A stretch of DNA of 64,000 nucleotides from Pseudomonas sp. MM223 (GTDB taxonomy: Bacteria; Pseudomonadota; Gammaproteobacteria; Pseudomonadales; Pseudomonadaceae): NCBI GenBank assembly GCA_947090765.1, contig OX352322.1, forward strand, positions 2,127,501-2,191,500, in the 5' to 3' direction. The notes beneath the pieces are model-generated. The model was not told the origin of the DNA. It searched no databases and was given only the letters and a program-made list of their open reading frames with translations. Shown in pieces: positions 41,033 through 49,973 of the stretch. The number at the start of each line of letters is the position of its first letter. The first letter of the stretch is position 1. The position numbers and the translations under genes were made by a program.

Positions 41033-43141
41033 ATGGCCGCACGTATTCCACAGTACCAGCGCCGCGTGGCGCCAGAAGTAGTCTCCGCCCCGCGTGTGGC
41101 CCAAGAGTCAGTCGATGCTTCAGGCCTGGCGCGTGGCCTATCCAGCTTGGCTGGCGATCTTAACCAGGTGCACCAGCGCGAGGTGCAGGAAGCCAACCAG
41201 ACCGCCTTGCTCAACGCTGACAACCAGATGGGTGCTTGGCAGAACAATGCCTTGTTCAACCCGGAGAACGGCGCCTTTACCAGAAAAGGTTCAGCGGCAC
41301 TGAACATCAGCCAGACCGTTCTGGGCGACTTCGACAAGCAGCAGCAGGCCATTTACGACAACCTGGCCAACGAGCAGCAGCGCCAGATGTTCCGCCAGTC
41401 GTCCCTACAGCGCCGGTCGAGCCTTGAGGCGAAGCTTGGCAGCTACGAGTTCGGCGAGCAGCAACAGTACAAGGATGACGTCGACAAGTCGTCGATTCAG
41501 TTGGCCATGGATAGCGCGGCCTTGAACTACAACGACCCAGAGGCCGTGGCCCAGAACCGGGCAAAGATGGATGCAGTCCTGCAACTGCGCGGCGCTCGCA
41601 ATGGCTGGTCGCCAGAGGAAATGCAGGCCCAGCGCCAGCGGATGAACAGCAGCCTGTCCCAGGCGGTCATTCAACGCACACTGGTTGACTCCCCGCAGAA
41701 GGCCCGCGGACTGTACGAGCAGTTCAAGGATGGCATGACTGCCGAAGACCAGATCCGCGCCACCAACGGGATCGACCAAGGCTTCCGTCGCCTTGAGGCC
41801 GAAGCCCGACAGCGTCAGGTCGAGGCCCGGCAGTTGCAGGCCATTGCCCGGGTTGAGCTGCAATCCCGTGTGCAGGATGCCAGCTCGGCATATTTGCAGG
41901 GATTCGACTTCGACAACCCGCCATCCCGTGCAGATTTCAACGCAGCCTATGGGGACAAGGGCGCTCAGGCTTACGAGTCGTTTGCCAAGGTGCAGGCTGT
42001 AGCACCGGCAATACGCGAGTTCGCCACGGCGACGCCGCAGGAGCGCCAGAAGATCCTGTCGGACTTCCAGCCTGCCCAGGGCGGCAGCGCCGGCGCCGGA
42101 TTCGCGCAAGATGACCAGCTGTATCGACGCTTGGCCACTGTCGCGACCGGACTGATGAAACAGCAGCAGGATGACCCGGCCGCATATGTTGCGCGGTACA
42201 GCCCGACCGTTCGTGAGTCTTATGCTGCAGCTCAGGCAGCTGGCACCCCGGAGGCATACAAGGCCTATGCCGATGCGACCATCGCCGAACAACGGCGCTT
42301 GGGCGTTCAGTCGCCGAAGCTACTGTCAGATTCCGCAGCCGACCAGATCGCTGCCGGCTTCAACAGCCAGGTGGCTGGCGGAGAGAATGCCGCCACGTTG
42401 ATCGAGCAGCAGCAGGAGCAGTGGGGCAGCAACTTCCCGCTCATTGCCCAGCAGTTGGGCAAGAAGCTCCCGCCAGAGGCGCAGGTGATCGCTACCGGTC
42501 TGCCGAAGGATGTGGCTGAACGCATGGCCTCGGTGGCCAACGTCACCGAAGCGGACCTGAAAAAGGGCCTGGACAAAGGCATTGCAACGAATGTCGCAAC
42601 CGCGGTGCAGAGCGCCATGAATCCATTTGCTCAATCCCTCCAGGGCCAGGCCGGCGGCATCAACACCTTCAACACCATGTACGAGGCCGCCAACAAGGCT
42701 GCCCTGTCGTATGTGCGCCAAGGTATGACGCCAGAGAAGGCGGCAGAGCGCGTGGTGAACGGCATGGTGAACGACAAGTATGACTTCTTCGACACTTACC
42801 GCGTACCCAAGACTTTGGACACCGCGGCCGTGAAGCGCGGCGCCGACCAGGCGCTGGAGAGCATTGCCGCTGATGACCTGATGCCGCTTCCTGGTCTTCG
42901 CGGGGTAACTGACAGCGCGAACATCGAGCAACTGCGCCAGGCAGTGGTAGATGGCGGCCAGTGGGTGCCAAACAACGACGAGAGCGGATTGAGCCTGACC
43001 CTCAACGGCTACCGTCTGCTGGGCAAGGACGGTAAGCCAATCACCCGCACCTGGGATGAATTGACGGCTGACGGCCTGAAACGCCAGGAAAGTGATGCTT
43101 CGCGGATCGGTCGAGTACGCGGCCTGGGGATCAACAATTGA
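41033..43141 (+). CDS. Internal virion (ejection) protein, T7 gp15-like position
   Basis: 702 aa from the ATG at 41033 with GGAGG upstream. Helical and Gln/Ala-rich throughout (VAQESVDASGLARGLSSLAG near the start). No enzymatic motif seen. Order after the gp14-like gene suggests the periplasmic ejection tube. Confidence 0.78.
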   Translation: MAARIPQYQRRVAPEVVSAPRVAQESVDASGLARGLSSLAGDLNQVHQREVQEANQTALLNADNQMGAWQNNALFNPENGAFTRKGSAALNISQTVLGDFDKQQQAIYDNLANEQQRQMFRQSSLQRRSSLEAKLGSYEFGEQQQYKDDVDKSSIQLAMDSAALNYNDPEAVAQNRAKMDAVLQLRGARNGWSPEEMQAQRQRMNSSLSQAVIQRTLVDSPQKARGLYEQFKDGMTAEDQIRATNGIDQGFRRLEAEARQRQVEARQLQAIARVELQSRVQDASSAYLQGFDFDNPPSRADFNAAYGDKGAQAYESFAKVQAVAPAIREFATATPQERQKILSDFQPAQGGSAGAGFAQDDQLYRRLATVATGLMKQQQDDPAAYVARYSPTVRESYAAAQAAGTPEAYKAYADATIAEQRRLGVQSPKLLSDSAADQIAAGFNSQVAGGENAATLIEQQQEQWGSNFPLIAQQLGKKLPPEAQVIATGLPKDVAERMASVANVTEADLKKGLDKGIATNVATAVQSAMNPFAQSLQGQAGGINTFNTMYEAANKAALSYVRQGMTPEKAAERVVNGMVNDKYDFFDTYRVPKTLDTAAVKRGADQALESIAADDLMPLPGLRGVTDSANIEQLRQAVVDGGQWVPNNDESGLSLTLNGYRLLGKDGKPITRTWDELTADGLKRQESDASRIGRVRGLGINN

Positions 43142-44898
43142 CTATCTATGCAGGCGATGCCCCGGCGCTTGACCGCCGCACATTGCTGGACGTCCCAGCC
43201 GATAGCGGCGATGTCTTCGGCGCTGCATTCGACGAGGCCTTCTCCACCAACCCCAGCACATCGGCATTCCGCCTGGAAGAGCTGAACCAGCAGGAGCTGG
43301 GGCGGGCAGTGGTTGCCGGCCCAGAATCGTACTTGGCGCCGAACGCTGGTCGCCTTGAGCCTGAAACCCCGCTGATTGGCGCCGAGCAGGCGCGTGATCA
43401 AGTTGCAGGGGCTGGCCTCGATATCAAGATACCTGAACAGGGTATTCGCCAAGGCGCTCTGGACATCCTGATGCAGCGCCACCAGGAGCAGCTGGCGCGG
43501 CAGCAGATCATGGCCCGCGCCAATGGCGGTTCTCTTCCCACCAAAATCGCCGGCAGCCTAGCGGCTTCACTGCTTGACCCGCTCAACATCGCATCAGCGT
43601 TTGTGCCGGTGGTGGGTGAAGCGCGCTACGCCCGGCTGCTGGCTGGCGCTACTTCGCCGCTTGGGCGCGCAGGCGTGCGCGGTGGTGTCGGTGCGCTGGA
43701 GGGCTCGGTTGGTGCCGCGATCCTTGAACCGCTGCCGCTACTGGCGGCTCAGCAGGACCAGACGGAATACGGTCTTTCGGATTCTCTGGCTAACATCGCA
43801 TTGGGTGGTGTGCTCGGCGGCGGACTGCACTCAGTTGGCGGCGCTGTCAGTGATGCGCTGCGCCGTCGACTGGCCACAGAGGCGGCACCGGTTGAAACAT
43901 CGCTGAACGCTGGCGCTACTGCACGCCCCGCAGATGCCGGCCGCAGCATTGATCTGGGCCGGATGTTCGACGAAGACCCTGACCTTGCTCTGCGTGCTGG
44001 GCTTTCCCGGCAATTGGAGGCTGACCAAGCGTCCCTGTATCGCTCGGCAGAGCAGCAGGCCCTGGGCGAGATCCGTCCATCGCTGACCGGCGAGCGCATT
44101 GGTAACGTGGCCGACCTCAAGGCCGAGCGCGTTGGCCTGGTGGCGCAGGACATGGCACTGGACGCTACCTACCGTGACCGTGCCAAGGCCTTCCAGGGCC
44201 AGCGCTTGAGCCGCAAGCAGGCAGAGCGCGCCGCGAGGGAAGCTATCGCCACCGAGCGGGAGCAGATCCGGGCCCGCACCAGCGAGATCGACACCATGCT
44301 GGAGCGCAACCGGGCCGGCGAGCTTGATCGCCGTGACCTTGGTCTGATTGAGCGCGGACAGGTGCCGGAGCGCTTGCAGCAACAGATTCAGGCCCGGGCC
44401 CGGCAGATCATGCAGGGCTACCAGCAGCGCCCGCTGGGTGCGGCCATCCGCACCGCCCGGGAAACCGCCGAGGGCGCCGACTGGACTATTCGCGATAATG
44501 CCCTACGCACCGCCGTGGCCCAGGCCATGAGCGGCCGCGACATCGATGTGGCCAAGCTGTTCGAACTGGACGAGCCGGCTAAGGCCGCCAGCGCGCTGGA
44601 GTACCTAAAGCGTCCGCAGACCCGGCGCGTCGACCCAGAGGGGCAAGCAGAAAGCGCCAGGGTTGATGGGCAGGTTCAGTCGCGCACAGGCGACGATCTG
44701 GAAGATGCTCGTGCGGCCTTGGCTGAGGATGAAGCGCTGGCCCGCGAAATGCTCGATCAGTTGCCAGAAGAGCAGCGCGCCCAGGTCGAGGCCTTGGGCC
44801 GCGATGAAATGGCCGCAGCCGATGCCGAGGCCGCGAAGGCCCAACAATACGCCAAGGCCTACCGTGCCGCGGCCATCTGCGAACTGGGGAGAGGTTGA
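43138..44898 (+). CDS. Internal virion protein, large ejection cassette member
   Basis: 586 aa from a TTG overlapping the previous stop by 4 bp. The middle has a hydrophobic segment (AGVRGGVGALEGSVGAAILE, about residues 178-197) and a Gly-rich stretch (LGGVLGGGLHSVGGAV). The C-terminal half is strongly helical. With the next gene it may be a split form of the large T7 gp16 ejection protein. Confidence 0.72.
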   Translation: MTIYAGDAPALDRRTLLDVPADSGDVFGAAFDEAFSTNPSTSAFRLEELNQQELGRAVVAGPESYLAPNAGRLEPETPLIGAEQARDQVAGAGLDIKIPEQGIRQGALDILMQRHQEQLARQQIMARANGGSLPTKIAGSLAASLLDPLNIASAFVPVVGEARYARLLAGATSPLGRAGVRGGVGALEGSVGAAILEPLPLLAAQQDQTEYGLSDSLANIALGGVLGGGLHSVGGAVSDALRRRLATEAAPVETSLNAGATARPADAGRSIDLGRMFDEDPDLALRAGLSRQLEADQASLYRSAEQQALGEIRPSLTGERIGNVADLKAERVGLVAQDMALDATYRDRAKAFQGQRLSRKQAERAAREAIATEREQIRARTSEIDTMLERNRAGELDRRDLGLIERGQVPERLQQQIQARARQIMQGYQQRPLGAAIRTARETAEGADWTIRDNALRTAVAQAMSGRDIDVAKLFELDEPAKAASALEYLKRPQTRRVDPEGQAESARVDGQVQSRTGDDLEDARAALAEDEALAREMLDQLPEEQRAQVEALGRDEMAAADAEAAKAQQYAKAYRAAAICELGRG

Positions 44899-47465
44899 TG
44901 GCACTTCCATCGGGTATCAGTCCATGCGCCGACGCAGTGCGAGCCGCTGCCGGCGACATGGAATCGAACGAGATTCAGGAAATCTTCCAGCTGCTGCGCG
45001 GACGTACCCAGGAGATCCTGGCCCGCGAAGGTGCGCTGGGCAGCGAGCAAGCCGCACTGCGAGCCGCTGATGAACTGGCCAAGCAGGCCGAGCACGCCGC
45101 CATCATCGAAAGGCGCAACGCTCTGATCAACGTGCGGGCCCGTGCACGGCTGGTGGCGTTCGTCCGTGACCAGTTCGCCGACCGTCCCGACCTGGGCATC
45201 GAGTCGTTCCTGGTCGGTACCAACCTGGCGCGCCAGGGTTCCCGGCTGTCGGTCGCTGCCGAGCAGAAGGCCTTGGGCGATGCCTACATCGGCGGCATGC
45301 TGGCCGATCTTGACCGAGCCGACCTGACCGCCGTGCTTGCCCGTGGCGACTCCGACCAAGACATAGCCGACGCTCTATGGCGTATCGGCAAGGACCAGGA
45401 CACCAAAGGCTTGAATCCACAGGTCGTGGAAATCGCCAAGATCATCCAGAAATATCAGGAAGGCGCGCGCATCGATGCCAACCGAGCAGGGGCCAGCATC
45501 GGCAAGCTACCCGGCTACATCGCTCGCCAGAGCCACGACAGCGAGAAGATGGGCGCCGCCGGCTTCGAGCGTTGGGCAGAAGAGATCCTGCCACGTCTGG
45601 ACACCGCAACGTTCCGCGAGGGCGGTGATCCCATGGTCTTCCTCAAGGGTGTCTACGACGGCCTGGTATCCGGCGACCACTTGAAATCACCAACCGGCCA
45701 GCAGTCTAACGGCTTCCGTGGCCCGGCCAACCTGGCCAAGAAGCTGAGCCAGGAACGCGTGCTGCACTTCAAGGATGGCGTGGCCTGGCATGAGTACAAC
45801 CAGCTGTTCGGTACCGGTAACCTGCGCGAGGCAGTGCTGCGCGGTCTTGATCTGTCCGGGCAGAACACCGCCCTGATGCGACGCCTGGGCACCAACCCAG
45901 AGGCCAACCTGAACATGGCCATGGACGTCATCAAGGAGGATGTGCGAGCCGGTGGCGACCCGGCCGCCCTGGCCAACTTCAACACCGCCCGCCGTGGCGT
46001 GATCGATAACCGCTTCAAGGAGGTCAGCGGTCAGACCCGCATTCCTGGCAATGCCACTCAGGCGCGCGTGGCAGCCAACGTCCGGGCTTGGCAGTCGCTG
46101 TCCAAGCTCGGCGGCGCGCTTCTTTCCAGCTTCACCGACTTGCCGGTAGCGGCCAGCGAGATGCGGTACCAGGGCCAGAGCTTCTTGGGCAGCCTGGCAG
46201 AAATGGGCGCGGGCTTGATGAAGGGCAGGGGTAGCGCCGAGCAGCGCCAGATCCTGTCGGCCTATGGCGTGTATGCCGATTCTATGCGCGGGGAGATCAT
46301 GCGCCGTTTCTCTGCCGATGACTCGGTCGGGGGAAAGATGTCCCGTGGCATGAGCCAGTTCTTCCGGCTCAACGGTTTGTCCTGGTGGACCGACGCCAAC
46401 AAGGCGAGCGCGGGCCTGATGATGGCGCACAACCTGGCGCAGAACAAAGGCAAGGCTTGGGGTTCGCTGAATGGCGACTTCAAGCGAGCCTTGGGCCTAT
46501 ACGACCTCGACTCCGGAAAATGGGATCTGCTGCGAGAGATGGACATGCGCATGGCTGATGGCCGCGATTACATGACCCCTGATGGCATAGCCGGCATCAG
46601 TGATGAGCGCATTGGCCAGTACCTGGCGGAGCGCAACCGCCCAGTGTCAGCTGGAGCAATCCGCGAAACCCGCCAAGACCTGGAGCGCAACCTGCGTGCC
46701 TACGTCAACGACCGCGTTACCTATGCCGTGCTGGAACCCGATGCGCGCACCCGCTCGATCATGAACCAAGGCACCCAGCCCGGAACCGTCCCAGGCGACC
46801 TGCTGCGCTTCGTTACTCAGTTCAAAAGTTTCCCTGCCGCCTATATGCAGAAGACTCTGGGCCGCGAACTGTACGGCAGAGGCTACACGCCGACTGGCTT
46901 GGGCAACGGCTTCCGTGGTGGTCGCGACTTGGTGCAGGCTCTTCGCAACGGCAACGGTGAGCGCTTGGCCTTGGCGCAGTTGATCTTGTGGACCACGGCC
47001 TTCGGCTACCTGTCCATGGCTTCCAAGGATGTGACCAAGGGGCGCGAGCCGCGGCCAGCAGATGACCCCAAGACCTGGCTGGCCGCCATGGTGCAGGGCG
47101 GTGGCCTGGGCATCTTCGGCGACTACCTGTTCGGCGAAGCCAACCGGTTCGGCAACAGCGCCTTGGAATCCGCTGCCGGTCCAACAATCGGCACCGCTGC
47201 CGACGTGATCAACCTTTGGGCCAGGGCGAAGGAAGGCGATGACACTGCCTCATCGGCCCTCCGCCTTGCCCAGAACAACACCCCATTCATGAACCTGTTC
47301 TACACCCGGATCGCACTTGACCACCTGTTCCTTTATTCGGTCCAGGAGGCGATGAATCCGGGATCTCTGCGCAGGACCGAAGAGCGCATCAGGCAGCAGA
47401 ACGGTCAAGAGTTTCTGGTGAGGCCTTCGCAAAGCTACTCCGACCCGCTCGGTATCGCCCGGTAA
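44898..47465 (+). CDS. Large internal virion (ejection) protein
   Basis: 855 aa from the ATG at 44898, which shares one base with the previous stop and has GAGAGG upstream. Predominantly helical. Recognisable stretches include PGYIARQSHDSEKMGAAGFE and PGDLLRFVTQFKSFPAAYMQ, the latter typical of podovirus gp16-like proteins. It would be ejected to form part of the trans-envelope channel. Confidence 0.78.
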   Translation: MALPSGISPCADAVRAAAGDMESNEIQEIFQLLRGRTQEILAREGALGSEQAALRAADELAKQAEHAAIIERRNALINVRARARLVAFVRDQFADRPDLGIESFLVGTNLARQGSRLSVAAEQKALGDAYIGGMLADLDRADLTAVLARGDSDQDIADALWRIGKDQDTKGLNPQVVEIAKIIQKYQEGARIDANRAGASIGKLPGYIARQSHDSEKMGAAGFERWAEEILPRLDTATFREGGDPMVFLKGVYDGLVSGDHLKSPTGQQSNGFRGPANLAKKLSQERVLHFKDGVAWHEYNQLFGTGNLREAVLRGLDLSGQNTALMRRLGTNPEANLNMAMDVIKEDVRAGGDPAALANFNTARRGVIDNRFKEVSGQTRIPGNATQARVAANVRAWQSLSKLGGALLSSFTDLPVAASEMRYQGQSFLGSLAEMGAGLMKGRGSAEQRQILSAYGVYADSMRGEIMRRFSADDSVGGKMSRGMSQFFRLNGLSWWTDANKASAGLMMAHNLAQNKGKAWGSLNGDFKRALGLYDLDSGKWDLLREMDMRMADGRDYMTPDGIAGISDERIGQYLAERNRPVSAGAIRETRQDLERNLRAYVNDRVTYAVLEPDARTRSIMNQGTQPGTVPGDLLRFVTQFKSFPAAYMQKTLGRELYGRGYTPTGLGNGFRGGRDLVQALRNGNGERLALAQLILWTTAFGYLSMASKDVTKGREPRPADDPKTWLAAMVQGGGLGIFGDYLFGEANRFGNSALESAAGPTIGTAADVINLWARAKEGDDTASSALRLAQNNTPFMNLFYTRIALDHLFLYSVQEAMNPGSLRRTEERIRQQNGQEFLVRPSQSYSDPLGIAR

Positions 47466-47471
47466 TGGGGG

Positions 47472-47882
47472 TCATGTTTCGTTCGGCATCCGCACGTATT
47501 CATGGCACGCCGAGCTTGTCCAGTAGCCAAGCGTGTTCCTTCTCATGGTCACTTTCTGGATCACGCCTTGAGGATCAGTGAGCAGGTCGAGCTGGCATTC
47601 GGTTTTTATGTCACCACCACTGATTTGCTGTGTGTATGCCTGGTTGCCGCTGATAGTTGTGGTTGACGAGCCTGGCATATACACGCTCTTCGAACTGGAC
47701 CAGTAGTAGATGGTGTTGCCATCAGCCAGCTTGTAGCTGTTGTTTGGAGCGCCATTCGCTATCACGAACTGGTCCAGCGGCAGACCTTCGTATCTGACCA
47801 GTTCATCGAAAGTTGCCTGATCGCTCACGCAGCCGCTGGCCATAGCCAGTGCTGAGGCGATGATGATTGCCTTCATATGCAT
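47472..47882 (-). CDS. Lipoprotein on the opposite strand (moron-like)
   Basis: 136 aa from the ATG at 47882 (AAGGGG upstream). Lipobox ALAMASGC places the lipidated Cys at about residue 18. The mature part (NNSYKLADGNTIYYWSSSKS, CQLDLLTDPQGVIQKVTMRR) resembles small SmpA/BamE-like lipoproteins. It is the only minus-strand gene in the late region, so it probably has its own promoter and is made in the lysogen, perhaps changing the cell surface. Confidence 0.72.
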   Translation of the reverse strand: MHMKAIIIASALAMASGCVSDQATFDELVRYEGLPLDQFVIANGAPNNSYKLADGNTIYYWSSSKSVYMPGSSTTTISGNQAYTQQISGGDIKTECQLDLLTDPQGVIQKVTMRRNTLGYWTSSACHEYVRMPNET

Positions 47883-47961
47883 TGTTTTCCCCTTGGCGGC
47901 GTGAGTCATCGGATCGAAGGCTAGACCCAAGCCACCAGCTAGTGCAATCAAAACGACATGC

Positions 47962-47983
47962 CCGCCTTGAGCGGGCTTTTTCA
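47962..47983 (+). terminator. Terminator after the ejection operon
   Basis: CCCGC, loop CTTGA, GCGGG, then CTTTTT. It lies upstream of the tail-associated genes. Confidence 0.7.
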
Positions 47984-48018
47984 TGCCCGGCATTCGGGCA
48001 CTGCAAAGGAGCGTTGGA

Positions 48019-48315
48019 ATGATTCCAGACGTCAAACCACCGGTAGGATCTTGGCAGAACCTCTACACCCTGAGCGGCATTGCCGTTGGTACCAGGTTAC
48101 TGATCCAGAACAAGAGCGCCGGCGGCGTGCTGGTGTGGGAGGGCGCCACTCCACCGCCGGAGATCGGCGGGGATGATCGGCACGGCTACTCGATCATGGG
48201 CAATGGCGAGCCGGTGAAGACCGGTGCGAGCCCGGCCGGCGTTTGGGTGATGTGCTGGTCTGGCGGCGACTTCTCCGGCCTGGGGCGCCTGTGCGTGCAG
48301 GAGTACGTCCCATGA
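48019..48315 (+). CDS. Small tail-associated protein
   Basis: 98 aa, with AAAGGAG before the ATG (MIPDVKPPVGSWQNLYTLSG). Beta-rich and compact (GTRLLIQNKSAGGVLVWEGA). Overlaps the next gene by 4 bp. Function unknown. Confidence 0.6.
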   Translation: MIPDVKPPVGSWQNLYTLSGIAVGTRLLIQNKSAGGVLVWEGATPPPEIGGDDRHGYSIMGNGEPVKTGASPAGVWVMCWSGGDFSGLGRLCVQEYVP

Positions 48316-48698
48316 TCTCGCCGGCCAACACTCCAGACCTCACGCAGGCCGAGGTGCAGCAGCTTATTAATGATGCGATGGCCGCTGGCTCGCCGATGAC
48401 CACGATCAACCAGGCCGTAGTCGAGGGCCAGACCGTCACCATCCCGAACACCAACAACGACATCACGCTGAACCTGGAGACCGGTGGCGCATCGCTGAAC
48501 GCCGTAACCATCAACCTGCCGGGCAACAGCGATGGCCGTGTCGGCCAGCGGGTGTTCGTCAACGCCGACGGCCAGATCGCACTGGCCCATTTCCAGTCCG
48601 CAATTGCCGTCAACGGCGCCGACTACATGTTCAACCCTGGCGACAACTGCGTGTTCTACCGGAACAAGCCCGCCATTCTTTCGAGGATTACCGCATGA
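48312..48698 (+). CDS. Small tail-associated protein
   Basis: 128 aa. MISPANTPDLTQAEVQQLIN, then a beta-rich C-terminal part (VGQRVFVNADGQIALAHFQS) that looks like a short fibre or knob domain. Overlaps both neighbours by 4 bp. Function unknown. Confidence 0.6.
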   Translation: MISPANTPDLTQAEVQQLINDAMAAGSPMTTINQAVVEGQTVTIPNTNNDITLNLETGGASLNAVTINLPGNSDGRVGQRVFVNADGQIALAHFQSAIAVNGADYMFNPGDNCVFYRNKPAILSRITA

Positions 48699-49813
48699 AG
48701 CGTTTCTTCCTGGCGCTGGCGCTCCTGCCAGCCCTGGCCCTTGGGGCGGCCAACGACATCGTTACCAACCAGCGCAATGGCACGGATACCAGCAGTATCC
48801 CGCGCACGGTGGCCAAGCCGCCTGGGACGCAGGACGGCATTATGGGCTTCAATGGCGCGACCGTGCTTCCGGTGCACTGGACCATCGGCCAGGGGCTGAG
48901 CATCAGCAGCGGCGCGTTGGTGTCTCTACCCCAGGCATGGGCGGATATCACCGGTAAACCGACCTTTGCCACGGTTGCCACCACCGGAGCTTATGCAGAT
49001 CTGACCGGAAAGCCTGCGCTTTTTAGCGGAAACTATGCGGATCTGGCTGGCATTCCTGCGACTTTCCCGCCATCAGCTCATATACAGGCCTGGTCGACCA
49101 TCACGGCAACGCCCACCACGCTGGGCGGCTACGGGATCACGGACGGGGTTACCCAGTCGGCGTTGACCACCATGCTTGGCAGCTACGCCACCACGGCCGC
49201 GGTTACGGCCGGCCTGGCTACCAAGTTCAATACCCCGGCCGGAACTACGACCCAATACGTGCGTGGCGACGGCAGCCTCGCAACCTTCCCGGCAATCCCG
49301 GGCGGTACCGTGACCAGCATCACCGCCGGCACCGGCCTGTCGGGCGGCACCATCACCACCAGCGGCACGATCAGCATGCCGAACACCGGCACGGCGGGCA
49401 GTTATGCCAACGTCACCACGGACGCCCAGGGCAGGGTGACCGCCGGCACCAACCGCAGCCAGTCGGCCGCCACCCGAGCGCTGAACACGGCCTTCCAGAT
49501 CAGCACCACTCGCGACGCCTGGGTCAGCTACAGCGTGCAGATCACCGTCACCGCCTCGATCTCCGGCGGGCAGAACGGTGACGTGATCCTTGAAATCGCC
49601 AGCGACAGCGGGTTCACCGCCAACGTGCAGACCCTGGCTATCAGCGGCCTTGGCCAGACCTACACGCTTGCCATTGCGCTCCAGGGCGTGCAGCCGCAAA
49701 CCGGCGTAATCACCGGCTATGTTCCGGCCGGGTACTACACCAGGCTGCGAACAGTGAACAACACCGGTACACCGGTGTTCAGCTACCGCGCCGGCCAAGA
49801 AGTACTGCAGTGA
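48695..49813 (+). CDS. Tail-fibre-like protein with a signal peptide
   Basis: 372 aa. It begins with a good Sec signal (MKRFFLALALLPALALGAA), unusual for a virion protein. The middle has repeated short fibre motifs (DITGKPTFATVAT, DLTGKPALFSGN, YADLAGIPATF) and QYVRGDGSLATFPAI, typical of phage tail fibres. The C-terminal domain is beta-rich. Either the signal is not used or the protein is exported by the lysogen or infected cell. Confidence 0.72.
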   Translation: MKRFFLALALLPALALGAANDIVTNQRNGTDTSSIPRTVAKPPGTQDGIMGFNGATVLPVHWTIGQGLSISSGALVSLPQAWADITGKPTFATVATTGAYADLTGKPALFSGNYADLAGIPATFPPSAHIQAWSTITATPTTLGGYGITDGVTQSALTTMLGSYATTAAVTAGLATKFNTPAGTTTQYVRGDGSLATFPAIPGGTVTSITAGTGLSGGTITTSGTISMPNTGTAGSYANVTTDAQGRVTAGTNRSQSAATRALNTAFQISTTRDAWVSYSVQITVTASISGGQNGDVILEIASDSGFTANVQTLAISGLGQTYTLAIALQGVQPQTGVITGYVPAGYYTRLRTVNNTGTPVFSYRAGQEVLQ

Positions 49814-49820
49814 AAAAGCA

Positions 49821-49857
49821 AAAGCCCCTGGCGCTCGCAACGCCAAGGGCTTTTTTG
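49821..49857 (+). terminator. Terminator after the fibre gene
   Basis: AGCCCCTGGCG with CGCCAAGGGCT around a 7-nt loop, followed by a T-run. Confidence 0.85.
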
Positions 49858-49930
49858 TTCAGCCCCATGCACTGCACATGAGGAAGACCCGATGAAGTTT
49901 ACCTAACCACGCCGAAATCCCCCACAGAGA

Positions 49931-49953
49931 ACCCCGCCAAGTGCGGGGTTTTC
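49931..49953 (+). terminator. Second terminator before the tailspike
   Basis: ACCCCGC, loop CAAGT, GCGGGGT, then TTTC. Together with the previous one it isolates the tailspike gene. Confidence 0.65.
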
Positions 49954-49973
49954 GCATTCTGGAGCATTGAAAA

